A stretch of 64,000 bases of DNA from Elymus sibiricus (GCA_039707655.1 CM077676.1:186120936-186184935); one strand, 5' to 3'. Shown: positions 1 to 11,751, counted from the stretch's first letter. Made by a program: numbers and translations. The notes: a model not told the origin generated them from the sequence alone.

Positions 1-1297
1 CATCAAGTTTTATATTGCTAAACAAAGAATCAATAGACGAAACACCAATCATTTTAATATCTTCATCATTACTACGATAAAAACCGGGAGGAATCGCCTT
101 TTCTAAAAATTCTCGTTTAGCTTTTAGCATGGCGGTTCTTTTCTTACTCTCATCCATGGAGACATATAAAGCTTTAATTGATTCACTAATATCAATTTTG
201 GGTGGCAAAATTTTAGTCTTAAGATTTTCCACATCATGAATAATTCTATCAATGCTCCTAGACATATCATCAAGTTTACTCAATTTTTCTTCTATCGTAG
301 TGTTGAAAATTTTTTGAGAATTAATAAATTATTTAATATTACTTTCAAGATCAGAGGGCATCCTATTATTATTATAAGAATTACCATAAGGATTGTCGTA
401 ATTATTAGAGGAATTTCCAGGAAACGGCCTAGCGTTGAAATTACCTCTATAAACATTAAAATTGTTTCGCGAGACAAAATTCACATCTATGGGATCATTA
501 TTTTGCTCAATCAAAGTGGACAATGGCACATCATTAGGATCAATAGGAGTATTTTTGCGAGCTACCAATTTCATAAGCGCATCAACTTTATCACTCAAAG
601 TATTAATTTCTTCAATAGAATTCACCTTTTTACTAGTAGGAGCTCTTTCAGTATGCCATTGTGAATTATTTGCCATAATATTATCAAGCAATTTAGTAGC
701 TTCTCCCAAAGTAATTTCCATAAAAGTGCCACCCGCGGCGGAATCTAAAAGATTTCTAGAAACAAAATTCAATCCCGCATAAAAATTTTGTATGATCATC
801 CATAAATTTAAACCATGAGTAGGAAAATTTCTTATCATTAATTTCATCCTCTCCCAAGATTGGGCAACATGTTCATGATCAAGTTGATTAAAATTCATGA
901 TTTGATTTCTAAGTGAAATAATTTTCGCGGGAGGAAAATACTTAGTAATAAAAGCATCTTTACACCTATCCCAAGAATCGATACTATTTCATGGTAAAGA
1001 TGAAAACCAAATTTTTGCACGATCCCGCAACGAGAATGGGAATAATTTTAATTTCACAATATCATTATCCACATATTTTTTCTTTTGCATATCACACAAT
1101 TCTACGAAAGTGTTAAGATGGGATGCAGCATCTTCATTAGGACTACCGGAAAATTGATCTTTCATGACAAGATTTAGCAAAGCGGCCTTAATATCACAAG
1201 TCTCCGCACTAGCGACGGGAGGAGCAATCGGAGTACTAATAAAATCATTATTATTAGTATTTGAAAAATCACACAATTTTGTATTTTCTTGAGACAT
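1..1297 (-). pseudogene. gag: Element A gag (5' part, partial at window edge)
   Basis: Gag would form the virus-like particle. The start is the ATG at 1297-1295, about 190 bases inside the primer binding site. Residues 1-35 are an N-rich, acidic leader. The gag core follows, with the phrase LFPFSLRDRAKIWFSSLP that is typical of retrotransposon gag domains, and then an FYAGL..R.LLDSAAGGTFM block that Athila-type gags carry. An Asn-rich, Arg-containing stretch lies near 355-470. One frame is open over the whole segment except for a TGA at 989-991 and a TAA at 329-331. In context these look like former Trp and Gln codons, but that needs homologues. The zinc knuckle, protease and pol would lie to the left of base 1. 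The copy is inactive. Confidence 0.85.
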
Positions 1298-1486
1298 CGT
1301 GACTACGCAAACAAGATAACAAGCAAGCAAACAAGCAAACGAGAAAAAGGTAAGCGGAAAATATTTTTGTATTTTTGTAAAAACATTTTAGAAGTGGGGG
1401 AGATGAAAATGAGAGGCAAATGGCAAATAAAGTAAATGCAAGGATATGAGAGTTTATGCAAAGGTACTTGATAAATGTTGATGATG

Positions 1487-1565
1487 TCTCCCCGGCAACG
1501 GCGCCAGAAATTGGCAAGTTGACGGGAGACTGTGTTGACGTGACTTCTCCCTGGCAACGGCGCCA
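1487..1565 (-). other. Element A primer binding site, present twice
   Basis: On the minus strand TGGCGCCGTTGCCGGGGA (18 bases, within 1487-1506) is an exact complement of the 3' end of plant tRNA-Asp including CCA. A second copy with one mismatch (CCAGGGA instead of CCGGGGA) sits at 1546-1565, closer to the LTR. The two are about 59 bases apart. The copy adjoining the LTR at 1577 is at the expected distance. The second may be a remnant of template switching at minus-strand strong-stop synthesis. B and D have one copy each. Confidence 0.85.
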
Positions 1566-1576
1566 GAAATTTTTCC

Positions 1577-2385
1577 TGCTACTTGTAGCTTGCATTGGTT
1601 TAATCCCCGAAGGGGAAGGGATGATGCAGCACAGTAGAGGTAAGTAGTTCCCTCAATTATGAAACCAAGTTTATCAATCCAGTAGGAGAACCAAGCAACA
1701 CCTCGTTAGCAGTACCTGCACACAAACAACAAATCCTTGCACCCAACGCAAACGAGGGGTTGTCAATCCCTCGGCGGTTAATTGCAAGATTAAATTGTAT
1801 GTGATAGATAGATGGATTGAAACAAAAAAATAGAATAAAATAAATAAAAGAAAATGGCAGCAATATTTTTAGGGTTTTAGTAATATGATTTAGATAGACC
1901 CGGGGGCCATAGTTTTCACTAGAGGCTTCTCTCAAGAAAATAGCATACGGTGGGTAAACAAATTACTGTTGGGCAATTGATAGAAAAGCGAATAATGATG
2001 ATGATATCCAAGGCAATGATCATGTATATAGGCATCACATCCAAAACAAGTAGACCGACTCCTGCCTGCATCTACTACTTTTACTCCACACATCGGCCGC
2101 TATCCAGCATGCATCTAGTGTATTAAGTCCATAAAAGAATGGAGTAATGCCTTAAGAACGATGACATGATGTAGACAAGATAAACTCACGTATGAATAAA
2201 CCCCATCTTTTTACCCTTAGTAGCAATGATACATACGTGTCATCTCCCTTTCTGTCACTGGGGTTGAGCACCGCAAGATCGAACCCACTACAAAGCACCT
2301 CTTCCCATGGCAAGATAAATCAATCTAGTTGTCCAAACCAAATCAATAGATCGGAGAAGAAATATGAGGCTATAATAATCATGCA
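1577..2385 (-). repeat. Element A 5' LTR, downstream part
   Basis: This is the R/U5 side of the LTR, ending on the minus strand in CAAGTAGCA next to the primer binding site. It matches the corresponding parts of the B and D LTRs along its whole length: the tract with the (GATA)n-like run, the CTCTAGTGAAAAC phrase and the TTACCCACCGTATG phrase. It is interrupted at 2385/2386 by the Tat element. The last five bases, ATGCA, are the left target-site copy. With 15502-16257 the LTR totals about 1565 bases, in line with 1553-1586 for its relatives. Confidence 0.9.
2381..2385. repeat. Target-site duplication of the Tat element, left copy (ATGCA)
   Basis: ATGCA directly precedes TGTCGGGG at 2386 and is repeated at 15497-15501 directly after CCGACA. 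The five-base direct repeat marks an integrase-mediated insertion and fixes both ends of the 13.1 kb element. Confidence 0.95.
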
Positions 2386-3189
2386 TGTCGGGGAAACGAC
2401 ACCTATGGGATCGCAGGATCCCTTTACGGTTGGGCAAGGGAGAAAGGACAGCACAAAGAGCGGAACTAACGATCAACGCGAGGGGATTTACCCAGGTTCG
2501 GGCCGCTCGGAAGCGTAAAACCCTACTCCTGCTTGGTAGTATTACTATGGATGTTCTTGGCCAAGTTTTGGGAGCTACAGTAGCAGCTACGCATGCGGAA
2601 TGGGTCGAATGTCTGGATCCCCCTCTGTAGCTATGCCTTGGGCCTCCTTTTATGTGTCCAAGGGGTCTCCAACAGTGGCGAAGTACAAGAGGTGTAAAGT
2701 ATCTATAGTATCTCATGATTACCAGTATCCCATGATTACCAGTATCTCATGATTACTACTGACGCCTTAGGACAAACGTCTTAGGACAAGACGCGTTCAA
2801 TGCTCTGAACAGGTGTCCCTGCCTTTCTTGGGGATGGAAAAAGGACTCGTCCCATCAGCACTGCTTAACCCCTTCTGCGGCCAGCGCCATGACACGCAAC
2901 CAGGAGGACAAGCCCTAAACGACAGGCTGGTCGCTGCGCTGGAGCGGCGGCGCTGTGCTGAAGCGGTGGGATCTTGCCGGGTGCTGATCTTGCCGGGGCT
3001 CAATGGGCCAGCCCGGCAAGATCTTGCCGGACGCCCAGCCTTCGGTCTTCTGATCTTCAGCTTAAACGCCTTCTTGATATCTTGCATCTGTCTCCAGCCG
3101 TCCTCCGGCAGGCCTTGCCGCAGGTATGGCTACAACTGTCCGTGCACAAGTACGGGGTACTAAAGGACCCGATCTTTAGTACACCGACA
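2386..3189 (-). repeat. Tat element 3' LTR (804 bp)
   Basis: On the minus strand the LTR runs TGTCGGTGTACTAAAG ... TTTCCCCGACA. It differs from the 5' LTR by about 21 substitutions and by lacking one 14-base unit (around 2765-2790). At 3013-3030 it holds a perfect 18-base palindrome, CCGGCAAGATCTTGCCGG, with two more TTGCCGG copies just to the left. Open frames inside it are repeated in the other LTR and are not genes. Confidence 0.95.
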
Positions 3190-3534
3190 GGAGCCCCCGG
3201 GCCTAGGCCATACACGGGTGCGAGGCGTTGTTGGGCTAGGCCCAAAACAGTGCACGGGCACGCGTGGCAGGAGTTACTGTCATAACCTTCTCATTTACTG
3301 CGCCCTCCCACGACGCGTGTTGAATGCGGAACGTGGGGGACGTGCGCGGAATGACCGCAACCTCCGCTCCTTCCCCGTAAAAAGGAAAACCACAGGGGTG
3401 CTGCTCATTTACCTCTCATCTTTTCCAATCTGGACGCTGCCATCGTCCTCCTCCTCGAGCCTGAAACGCGCCTCCTCCATTCTTCCGCCACCCGCACGCC
3501 CTCGCCACCTTCGGACTCCGCTTCCACTGCCGCC
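3190..3534. other. Tat element: polypurine tract and leader of the antisense gene
   Basis: On the minus strand a G-rich tract, CCCGGGGGCTCC (3190-3201), abuts the 3' LTR and is the expected plus-strand primer. The rest is the 5' untranslated part of the plus-strand antisense gene. It is CT-rich before the ATG at 3535. A weak TATA-like CGTAAAAAGG lies near 3377, about 155 bases ahead of that ATG. No other feature is seen. Confidence 0.6.
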
Positions 3535-6500
3535 ATGCCGCCCAAAGCAGGCAAGGGCAAAGCGGTGAAAGTCGCCGGCTCAGCCGCAAGAGCAGATGAA
3601 GGGGATCTGGTGCGGATGCGGAGAGAGCGCGCCGTCTTCGACCCGACGCTTGACGGGCACACCTTGATTACTCAGTACAGGTGCGTATGGGGGAAGAAGA
3701 CAAATGGCCATCCCAAAACTCGCGCGCTTTCGGGTTCTGCCGGGGGCGGCGCTAATAGATACCCTTTCTTCGCTGCTTATTTTTACTGCAGGCTCTGTCC
3801 TCCTTTCTCCGACTTCTTCGTCGACATCATGTACACGTACGGGTTCCGCCTTTTGGATTTCACGCCGAACGCCGTAACGTGCATGTCTGTCTTTGCGCAT
3901 CTTTGCGAAAACTTTGCCGGAGTGGTCCCCAACACGGCCCTCTTCCGCCACTACTTCATCCCCCGCATCAAGATAGGAGACGCCCTCTCTGGATCTATCA
4001 CTTGGATTCCAAGGACATGGAACAAGGATATATACCCAGGGGGTCTCTACCGCAAGAAGTGGGATGAGTGGTGATCCGAGTGGTGCTGGATCCAGGAGAA
4101 AGACCCTCAGCCATTTTGCGTGCCCCGGCAAAAGAAGGTGGCCCGTGGTGAGAATTGGAGCGACCTCGACCCTGAAGACAAGAAGCTCACAATTGCAATC
4201 ACCAGGATTCACTGCCTGAAGGCTGTCGGGCTCACGATTGAAATGGTTGGCGTAGATTTCCTTCGCCGGCGCATCGCCCCTCTGCACAATAAGGGGAGGC
4301 CAGCCTGGGACTTCAAGAACGCAGCAGATATTATGAGGCTGCGCCCTGGCTTGAATCACAACTTCACGGTCTTGCAGCACATGTATCTCTGCCACAAGCT
4401 GTTCAGGCCTGACGGGAGGTTCATGTTGCCGCCTGGAGTCGTGCCTCTGTGCAACAACTCTGCCCTGAGCTCCATCATTGCTATGATGTCAGTGTGCAAC
4501 GCCCACGGCCTTGACGGGACTTGGGTAGAGCCGCCTCCAGAGCAAGTGCAGGAGTTCTTCGACAACTTGTCGGAGAGGGCCATCCGGGAAGATCCCATCC
4601 TTATCCGTCCACCACTGATGAAGAAATAGCTTACATTGCTAGCAGGGCGGAAGAGGCAAACCTTGCCACGGAGGCCGGCGACTTTGGCTTCACGGGAGGA
4701 GACACCAGTGAAGAAGAGACGGTGCCAGAGGAGACCTCTTCTGAGCAAGAGGAAGTTGCCGGGGAGCAGAGCGGCATGGTTGCCGGGGGCTCTACCGTCG
4801 AGGGCGCAACCGAGGAGCAGCCGCACGAGGAGCCCCCAGCTCCAGGGAAGAAAAAGCGCGTTCTTCGGAAAGGCAGCTCTGGCGCCCCAACAAGTCAGCC
4901 TCCCTCAAGGGATGAGGTTCCCGGCAAGAAGGCGGCCGGCAAGGCCGCGCAGCGGCAAGAGGCCCAACAACCGCCCGTGCGACGTACGACACGCTCGACC
5001 GTGGCACAAACTGGTGCGGCGGGAGCGTCCCATACGACCGCACCAGCGGCTGGAGCAGCAGGGTCGCCGCAACCTACTGCTTCCGCTGCAGCCAAGCGCG
5101 CCAGGTCTCCTTCTCCACCTCCTCGCCCAGGTGCCGAAGCGGAAGTCGTCTTCGACCTCTCTGCCTTGGAATCCGAAGAAGAAGAGTAAGGGCCTTGCCA
5201 CACCTTACAACTCCTGTATTTCTGGCTTCACTTGACTAATTCACTTTGGCTTGTCTCCATAGAGATGCAGAAACCTTGGCGCAAAGGATGGCGAAGAGGG
5301 CGAAGACCTCAACGGGCGACGAACTGCCGGGAAGCACCTCAGGTGCGCCAGAAACGATCAACATCAGCCCGGAGTCGAGCCCACAACGCAGTCCTCAACA
5401 CAGCCCCCGGCGCAGCCCCCAGCGTGAGTCCATTATGCACTTTCCGCTGGCAAGTGCCGGGGTGCGTATCTTCACTGCTGACATCTCCGGGCGTGCAGGA
5501 GCGGAGCGGCAACAAGGAGTACCAATGGGAACCGTCCCTGATGTGCCGCCGCCATCGACTACACCGCCCAGAGGTGAGTCTTCGGCAAGCGAGCTTTACC
5601 GCGATGAAGAAGAGCCGGCGAGCACTGGCTCCGGCAACCCTCCTCAGCAGCTCGACGCAGGTAAACCGCTCGCCTCAGAGTACTTGCTATTCCTGTTTTT
5701 CTCTTTTTTTGTCTTCTTGAACTTCAATCTTGGTCTCATCTTGCTTCCCTTCCTGGGCTTCCAGATTTCCTCTTGGCGGAACCCATGGATGTCGAAACCG
5801 TCATCGAGGAGACCGCCAGGGACGCTGCCGCTGAGGCCGACAGGGTCGCAGCGGACGAGGCCGCCAAGGCCGCACAGGAAGAGACCGCTAAGAAGTCTGC
5901 TGAGGGGACCGGCAAGGAGACCGACGACCGCACTGACGACATTCCTGCCGCAGGAGCGCCTGGCGCCACACCGGTCGCGGAGCCCCCAGCTGCCGGTGAA
6001 GATCAACCGTCAACATCTGACGTGCCCCCGTCAAGCAGTTACCTCAAGGTCGGCGACAACCTGTTCGTCAGCATGCCAGGGACGGCAAGCACTGGGGCGC
6101 CGGTGGAAGGAGAAACTCTGGATGGAGACGTCATCGCCGCCGCCAGCAGCAGTGAACCCAAGGAAAAGCAGCTACTCCAAGCCGTGCATGACAACTATCA
6201 GAAGCTCCAGGCACTCTACCGCGCCCGGAAGGATAAGCTGGATTCCAGGGCAGCGGTTGTTGATGCAGCAGAGGCGGACTTCCAAAAGCGCGTCGAGGAG
6301 ATGCAGGCTTGGTATGCTGAGGCCTTCCAAGAGCTGAAGACTGCTCGGGAACAGCTGAGCGAGAATTGGAACGACCTCCTCATGAAGCAATCTGATGTCG
6401 AGAAGGCACAGGAGGAGGCTGCACAGCAGGCCGCCGCAGCAGAAGCTCGCCTGACGGAGCGCCGCATCGGGCTCGATGCTCACGAAGAGGACCTTACTGC

Positions 6501-7386
6501 TCGCGAGGAGGCGCTTGCCGCCAAGCTCCGCAGCAAGGACGAGGAGATCGAGAAACTTGTCGCGCAGCGGACCCAGAAGCTAGAGCAGAAACACATGGAG
6601 ACGCTCAGAGCTCTGACTGAAGATCACGCCGGCAAACTTAAGGAAGCCGTCGATGCTGCCGGAGCTGCAGAGGCCGCCAAGAGCTTGCTGGAGGGGAAGG
6701 TGAAGAAGCTAGAGGCTGATCTCGAGGATCACGGCAAGAAGGTCTCAACACTCGAAGCCGAAAGAGACAAAGCTCTTCACAGCTTGATGGAGGCACAGGT
6801 TGCCGCATCCGAGAAGACTCAGCAGCTCACCTCCGCCAAGGAATCCATCGTTGATCTGGAGTAGAAGCTGACCACGCTGAAGGAGACCCTTGAGACCGCC
6901 AGGGGTCGGGAGAAGACCTTGATCAAAGACCTCCACAATGAACAGGAGCTGCTCAAGAGTGCTGCCGCCACACACAACGACTATGTGGCAGGCGTGCAGA
7001 TCTGGACTGAGAATCTCATCGACGTTGCAAAGAAGCTTGCCGCGCAACTGTCCATCATGGGTCTGCAAGGCTTCAGGTATTCTTCTGACGACAGGGTGTC
7101 CACAAGCGCCAGGCTGACCATGTTCTTTGACCGCATGCTCGAAGCCTTGGAGCAGCTTCACTCTGACCGAACATCCCAGCTGGCGAACGAATCCCGCAAG
7201 CTCTGCCAGGCCGTCCTCCGCGAGGTGCTGGTCAAAGTTGTGCACAAGAACCCCGGCATCAACCTCTCCAACGTCTTCAAACGCTTGCCGAAGGATGTGG
7301 ACGTCAAGGTACTCGAAGAGCTTGTCGCGCCCATCGTTGACAGCGTAAGCCAAGTCAAGAGAGTTGAAGGCGATAGCCGGGATTAG
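3535..7386 (+). pseudogene. Antisense gene of the Tat element: Transposase_28 ('putative gypsy type transposon') N-terminus plus long coiled coil
   Basis: The gene lies opposite to gag-pol. The likely exons are 3535-3680, 3792-5185, 5263-5660 and 5765-7386. The introns 3681-3791, 5186-5262 and 5661-5764 all have GT..AG ends and keep the frame (ACAG/GTGCGT ... TGCAG; GA/GTAAGG ... CATAG; CAG/GTAAAC ... CCAG). A fifth intron at 5424-5498 is possible. The N-terminal 230 residues carry the PF04195-type block with LCPPFSDFF, a YGFRLLDFTPNAV phrase and WCWIQEKD. Then come an acidic/Pro-Ala linker and a coiled coil of over 400 residues rich in Glu, Lys and Ala. Damage: TGA at 4072-4074 (probably a former CGA), a one-base shift near 4600-4615, and TAG at 6862-6864 (probably a former CAG). 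The end is the TAG at 7384. Its function is unknown; similar antisense frames are known in Tat elements. Confidence 0.75.
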
Positions 7387-8220
7387 CTGCTTCTCTTTAT
7401 CTTGTCGCCATCGCTCCATGCCAAAGACAATTTATCTTTAGTTAGAAACGCGGCAACTATCATGTAATATAACTTGTTGTCTCTGGATTAATGCATGCTA
7501 TTCCCTCGTCTGATTTCTTTCTGTACGGCTTGTACCCTACGCTTATGCTGGGAACTTGCCGGTGCGCACCCCCGCGAGCGCTGGGTTCGGGACTTCAGCA
7601 GCCTGCTGGAGGCGCAGCTACCGGCAAGAAACCTTGACGTTTTCAGTGCAGCCACCTAAACTGTTGAGCGGACTCGAAACAGAGTAAGAGCGCAACCGAT
7701 CATGACAAGGTTCCATCGCGTGCAGGTTTTCCATACAAAAGTCAAAATCGTTCAAGGAGGATAGCCTTACAACAAAAATCTGTTTTAAAGGGTTTCTGCA
7801 ACTTAGCTTTTCGTTGCTGTTCTTCTTCCGGCAAGATGTCAACCTTGAACGTCGCCTGTCGGTATCCATACCATCCTCCCCCCCCCCCCCCCCCCCGGCA
7901 AACTTGCATGCGAGGGAACCTTCTATCCTTTTGAGAAAAAGAAAGAAGAGAAAATATGGAACCTTGGCGGTTCATTAGCTCTTACCGGAAGTAAGCGCAA
8001 TACAACATCTCAGATAAGCATGCATATAAAATGACATGAAATCGACAAGAATTGTAAAACACTTAGCTTAATTAAACTATGCACAGGGTCTTCGCCTGGC
8101 TTTGTACAAAGGATTACATGCTGCATCGGCAAGACTTGTACAAAAGGTGGTTGCCGGGAGCGTTTCTGCGGCAAGAACCTAAGGTTCTGCGCGAAACTGC
8201 TGCTAACCGGCAACCGCGCC
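7387..8220. other. Tat element: region between the convergent ends of the antisense gene and pol
   Basis: This non-coding stretch should hold the 3' ends of two convergent transcripts. It includes a run of 19 C at 7878-7896, several CCGGCAA/TTGCCGG motifs, and at 8169-8215 a copy of a segment that is also repeated inside pol (9525 and 9606). I see no open frame with family features. Confidence 0.6.
7878..7896. repeat. Homopolymer run, 19 C
   Basis: Nineteen consecutive C on the plus strand (G on the minus, sense strand of the element). It could form a G-quadruplex in the retrotransposon RNA. It may also vary in length between reads. Confidence 0.9.
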
Positions 8221-9507
8221 TTACGGGTAGAACTTACGAAGATGTTCGATATTCCAGGAGTTGCTCACTGGCACGCCATCTTCGGTCTCCAGGCGGACAG
8301 CGCCAGGCCTGGTGACTCGTACTACCCGATAAGGGCCTTCCCACTTCGGCGTCAACTTGTTGGAATTCTTGGCCGACTGAACGCGCCGAAGAACAAGGTC
8401 GCCTTCCTCAAGACTCCGGGCATGAACCTTGCGGCTATGATAGCGGCGCAAAGCTTGCCGGTAGCGTGCAGCACGCACAGCAGCTCGAAGACGATCTTCC
8501 TCAAGGAGCACAGCGTCATCTTGCCGCAGCTGCTCTTGCTCGAGCTCATCATAAGCGAGCACTCGAGGTGACCCGTATATGAGTTCCGTGGGGAGAACTG
8601 CTTCAGCCCCGTAGACCAGGGCGAAGGGAGTCTGGCCGGTAGCTCGATTTGGTGTCATTCTGATTGACCAAAGAACTGCCGGCAGCTCATCAATCCAGCG
8701 TCTTCCGCACTTGTGCAGCTTGTCGAAAGTTCTGGTCCTGAGACCGCGCAGCACTTCAGCATTTGCCCTCTCTGCTTGGCCGTTGCTTCTCGGGTGAGCA
8801 ACGGAGGCAAAACAGATCTTGCCGCCAAGGTCTTGGACGTACTGCATAAAGGTGCGGCTTGTGAACTGCGTGCCATTGTCGGTGATGATCCTGTTCCGCA
8901 CACCAAACCGGCACACTATTCCCTTGAAGAACTTGACCGCTGACTGTGCTGTCACCTTTCTCACTGCTTCCACTTCCGGCCACTTCGTGAACTTGTCGAT
9001 AGCAACGTACAAGTACTCGAAGCCCCCGGCAGCGCGGGGGAAAGGACCCAGTATGTCGAGTCCCCAGACCGATAAGGGCCAGGAAAGAGGGATTGTCTGA
9101 AGAGCTTGAGCTGGCTGATGAAGTTGCTTTGAATGGAACTGGCACGCTTCACACTTGGTTACTAGTGCAGTTGCATCCTGGAGAGCAGTGGGCCAGAAGA
9201 AACCTTGCCGGAATGCCTTGTCGACAAGAGCTCTCGAGCCTATGTGGGAGCCACATATGCCTCCATGAATCTCTGCCAACAGCTCTAGTCCATCCTCCCG
9301 AGGAATGCACTTCAATTTCACACCGTTGGGTCTCTTTCTGTACAGGACGTCGTCGACGAACTGGTACATACTAGACTGACGGGCTACTTTCTCCGCTTCT
9401 TCCTGTTCCTCGGGGAGTTCTCCTGTCTGAAGGAAATGAACTATGTGCTGTGCCCATGCCGGAGCCTGTGGCTCGACGACAAGGACTAAAGGCATCTCTT
9501 CGGCCAC
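8221..9507 (-). pseudogene. pol: Tat element integrase (C-terminal part of pol)
   Basis: The enzyme inserts the cDNA into the host. In order it shows an HHCC zinc-binding region (EIHGGICGSHIG ... CEACQFH), the DDE core (GLDILGPFP; IITDNGTQFTS; NGQAERAN with the catalytic Glu), and a C-terminal segment with the KLTPKWEGPYRV (GPY/F) motif, ending at the TAA at 8221-8223 with no chromodomain. All catalytic residues are present. The segment is in the same reading frame as the upstream RNase H segment and is separated from it only by a TAG at 9556-9558. The first Met used here (9507) is just the first after that stop; the natural product would be cleaved from a polyprotein. Confidence 0.92.
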
Positions 9508-9555
9508 GGGAGCGCTTGCTTCAGCGGCAAGAACCTGAGGTTCTGCGCAAAGCTG

Positions 9556-11259
9556 CTACTCACCGGCAACCGGCATATCCTCAGCTGTGGGGGCGCGTAC
9601 TTCTGCGGCAAGAACCTGAGGCTCTGCGCGAAGCCGCTGCTCACCGGCAACCGTGTCGTTCCCGGCAACTTCCTTGACGGCGGCTTCTGGAAGCTCTGCC
9701 GGGAAGTACTTGGCGGTACTTAACTTCCTTCTCTTGTCCGGCCTCGTCGGTGGTGTTACGGATGGCTGAGTTAAGCGGAGCACAAAAGTTCCTAGTTCCA
9801 CAGGTAACTTGAGGGCAGCACGCTTTGACAGGTCGTCCGCAATGCTGTTCTCTGCTCGAGGAACATGCTCTGTTTGCAGACCGTCAAAATGCTCCTCCAA
9901 CTTCCTCACTTCATCGACATAAGCTTCCATCAACGGTCTCTGGTAATCTTTGTTGACTTGCCTGACGACAAGCTGGGAGTCACCTCTGACGATGAGCTTC
10001 TTAATTCCAAGGTCTGCTGCGATCCTGAGACCGGCAAGCAGTCCTTCATATTCTGCAGTATTGTTGGTTGATCTCTCCCGGGGAAAGTGCATCTGGATTA
10101 CATACTTGAGGTGCTCTCCGGTGGGTGCGACAAGCAGCACGCCAGCACCGGCGCCTTGCAGCGAAAAAGCTCCATCAAAGTACATAACCCATTCTCGATC
10201 CGTTTCCTTGGCGGGGACAACCAACTCTTGAACTTCTTCGTCTGGCGTTGGTGTCCATTCTGCAATGAACTCTGCAAAGGCTCTGCTCTGAATAGTTGAA
10301 GTGCTTTCAAACTTGAGACCAAAGCATGACAGCTCCAACGCCCACTCCACAATCCTGCCGGTTGCTTCTGGATTCTGCAAGATCCGTTGCAGCGGAAAGC
10401 GAGTGACGACGGTAATCTCATGTGCTTGGAAGTAATGGCGCAGCTTCCTCAAGGCCATAAGGAGGCCGAAGAGCAGCTTCTGCACGCCAGAATATCTTGA
10501 CCTGGCTCCCTGCAACAGGGAGCTGACGAAATATACTGGGCGCTGCACCATCTTCTTCTTCTGCACTGCTTCATTTGACTGTGTGGATCCTGTCTTGTCG
10601 GCATCAGACCCTGCTGGGGAGAGTCCCAACTTGTCGCTTGACGGGCTTGCCGCTGCCGTGGCTTCTTCGTCTGCTTCTCTCTGCGCCACTAGCGCAGCAC
10701 TAACCACTTGATTCGTTGCCGCTAGATACAGCAGCAACGGCTCCTGTGGCCTAGGTGCGACCAGTGTCGGTGGAGAGGAGAGGTACCTCTTCAAGTCCTG
10801 CAGCGCTGCCTCCGCTTCCGGAGTCCATTTCATTGGTCCTGCCTTCTTCAAGATTTTGAAAAAGGGCAGGGCGCGCTCAGCGGACTTGGAGATGAACCTG
10901 CTCAGAGCAGCAACGCAGCCGGCAAGTCGGCGCACATCTTTGACACGTCTTGGTGCTTCAATCTGCTCAATTGCCTTGATCTTGTCGGGATTGGCTTCAA
11001 TTCCACGCTGAGATACAAAGAACCCGAGAAGCTTGCCGGATGGGACGCCAAACACGCACTTCTCGGGATTGAGCTTCAGATTGATCCTGCGCGGATTTGC
11101 AAACGTCTCTTCCAAATCTTGTATGAGTGTTGCCTTGTCCTTGGTTTTGACCACTATGTCATCCATATAGGCTTCCATATTTCTATGCAGCTGGGTCTCG
11201 AAACCAATCTGGATAGCTCTTGCGAAGGTCGAACCAGCACTCTTCAACCTGAAAGGCAT
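9556..11259 (-). pseudogene. pol: Tat element reverse transcriptase C-terminal half, connection and second RNase H
   Basis: This segment continues the pol frame. It begins with MPFRLKSAGSTFARA (normally MPFGLKNAGATFQR), followed by the catalytic EAYMDDIVV box about 30 residues in. The first RNase H-like fold (residues about 170-310) lacks a clear acidic triad. A second RNase H, residues about 355-490, has YFDGAFS, AEYEGL, VRGDSQL and ADDLSK, that is D-E-D-D, and looks intact. A linker of about 70 residues with a 27-residue repeat (AEPQVLAAE) leads to the TAG at 9556. The dual RNase H is a Tat-lineage character. The segment is upstream of integrase in the same frame. Confidence 0.92.
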
Positions 11260-11304
11260 ACGTATGAAGCAATACGTGCCACATGGGGTGATAAATGCGG
11301 TTTT

Positions 11305-11712
11305 CTATTCGTCTTCTTTGGTCATGAAAATCTGATGGTAGCCTGAATATGCATCAAGGAATGACAGCAAATCGCAGCCAGCAGTGGAGTCCACAATCTG
11401 GTCGATGCGCGGCAAGGGAAAAGGATCTTTTGGACAGGCTCTATTGATATCAGTATAGTCGATACATAGCCTCCATTTTCCATTCGCCTTGCGCACTACA
11501 ACTGGATTGGCCAACCATGTCGGATGGAGGACTCCTCTAACCAGACCTGCTGCTTCAAGCTTTCTGATTTCTTCGGCGATAAACTCTTGCCGCTCCAAGG
11601 CTTGCTTCCTGATCTTCTGCTTGACGGGCCGCGCATGAGGGCAGACAGCAAGGTGGTGCTCGATTACCTCCCTGGGAACACCGGGGATATCAGATGGTTT
11701 CCATGCAAACAC
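11305..11712 (-). pseudogene. pol: Tat element reverse transcriptase N-terminal half
   Basis: It shows FAWKPSDIPG, the VVVRKANGKWRLCIDYTDINRACPKD block and LSFLDAYSGYHQI with the first catalytic Asp, and stops at a TAG (11305-11307) directly before KTAFITPCGTYCF in the same frame. Upstream the frame is continuous as far as the TAG at 11752. The only damage in this part is therefore the two terminal stop codons. Confidence 0.9.
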
Positions 11713-11751
11713 ATCGATATTCGCCCGCAGGAAGGCAACGAGCGCGCTTTC

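Noticed and set aside
2288..3285. Open frames within the Tat LTR, repeated at 14638-15470
   Set aside because: Present in both LTRs by duplication; no domain; no conserved start.
8242..9374. Plus-strand open frames opposite integrase
   Set aside because: Shadows of the well-supported minus-strand integrase frame.
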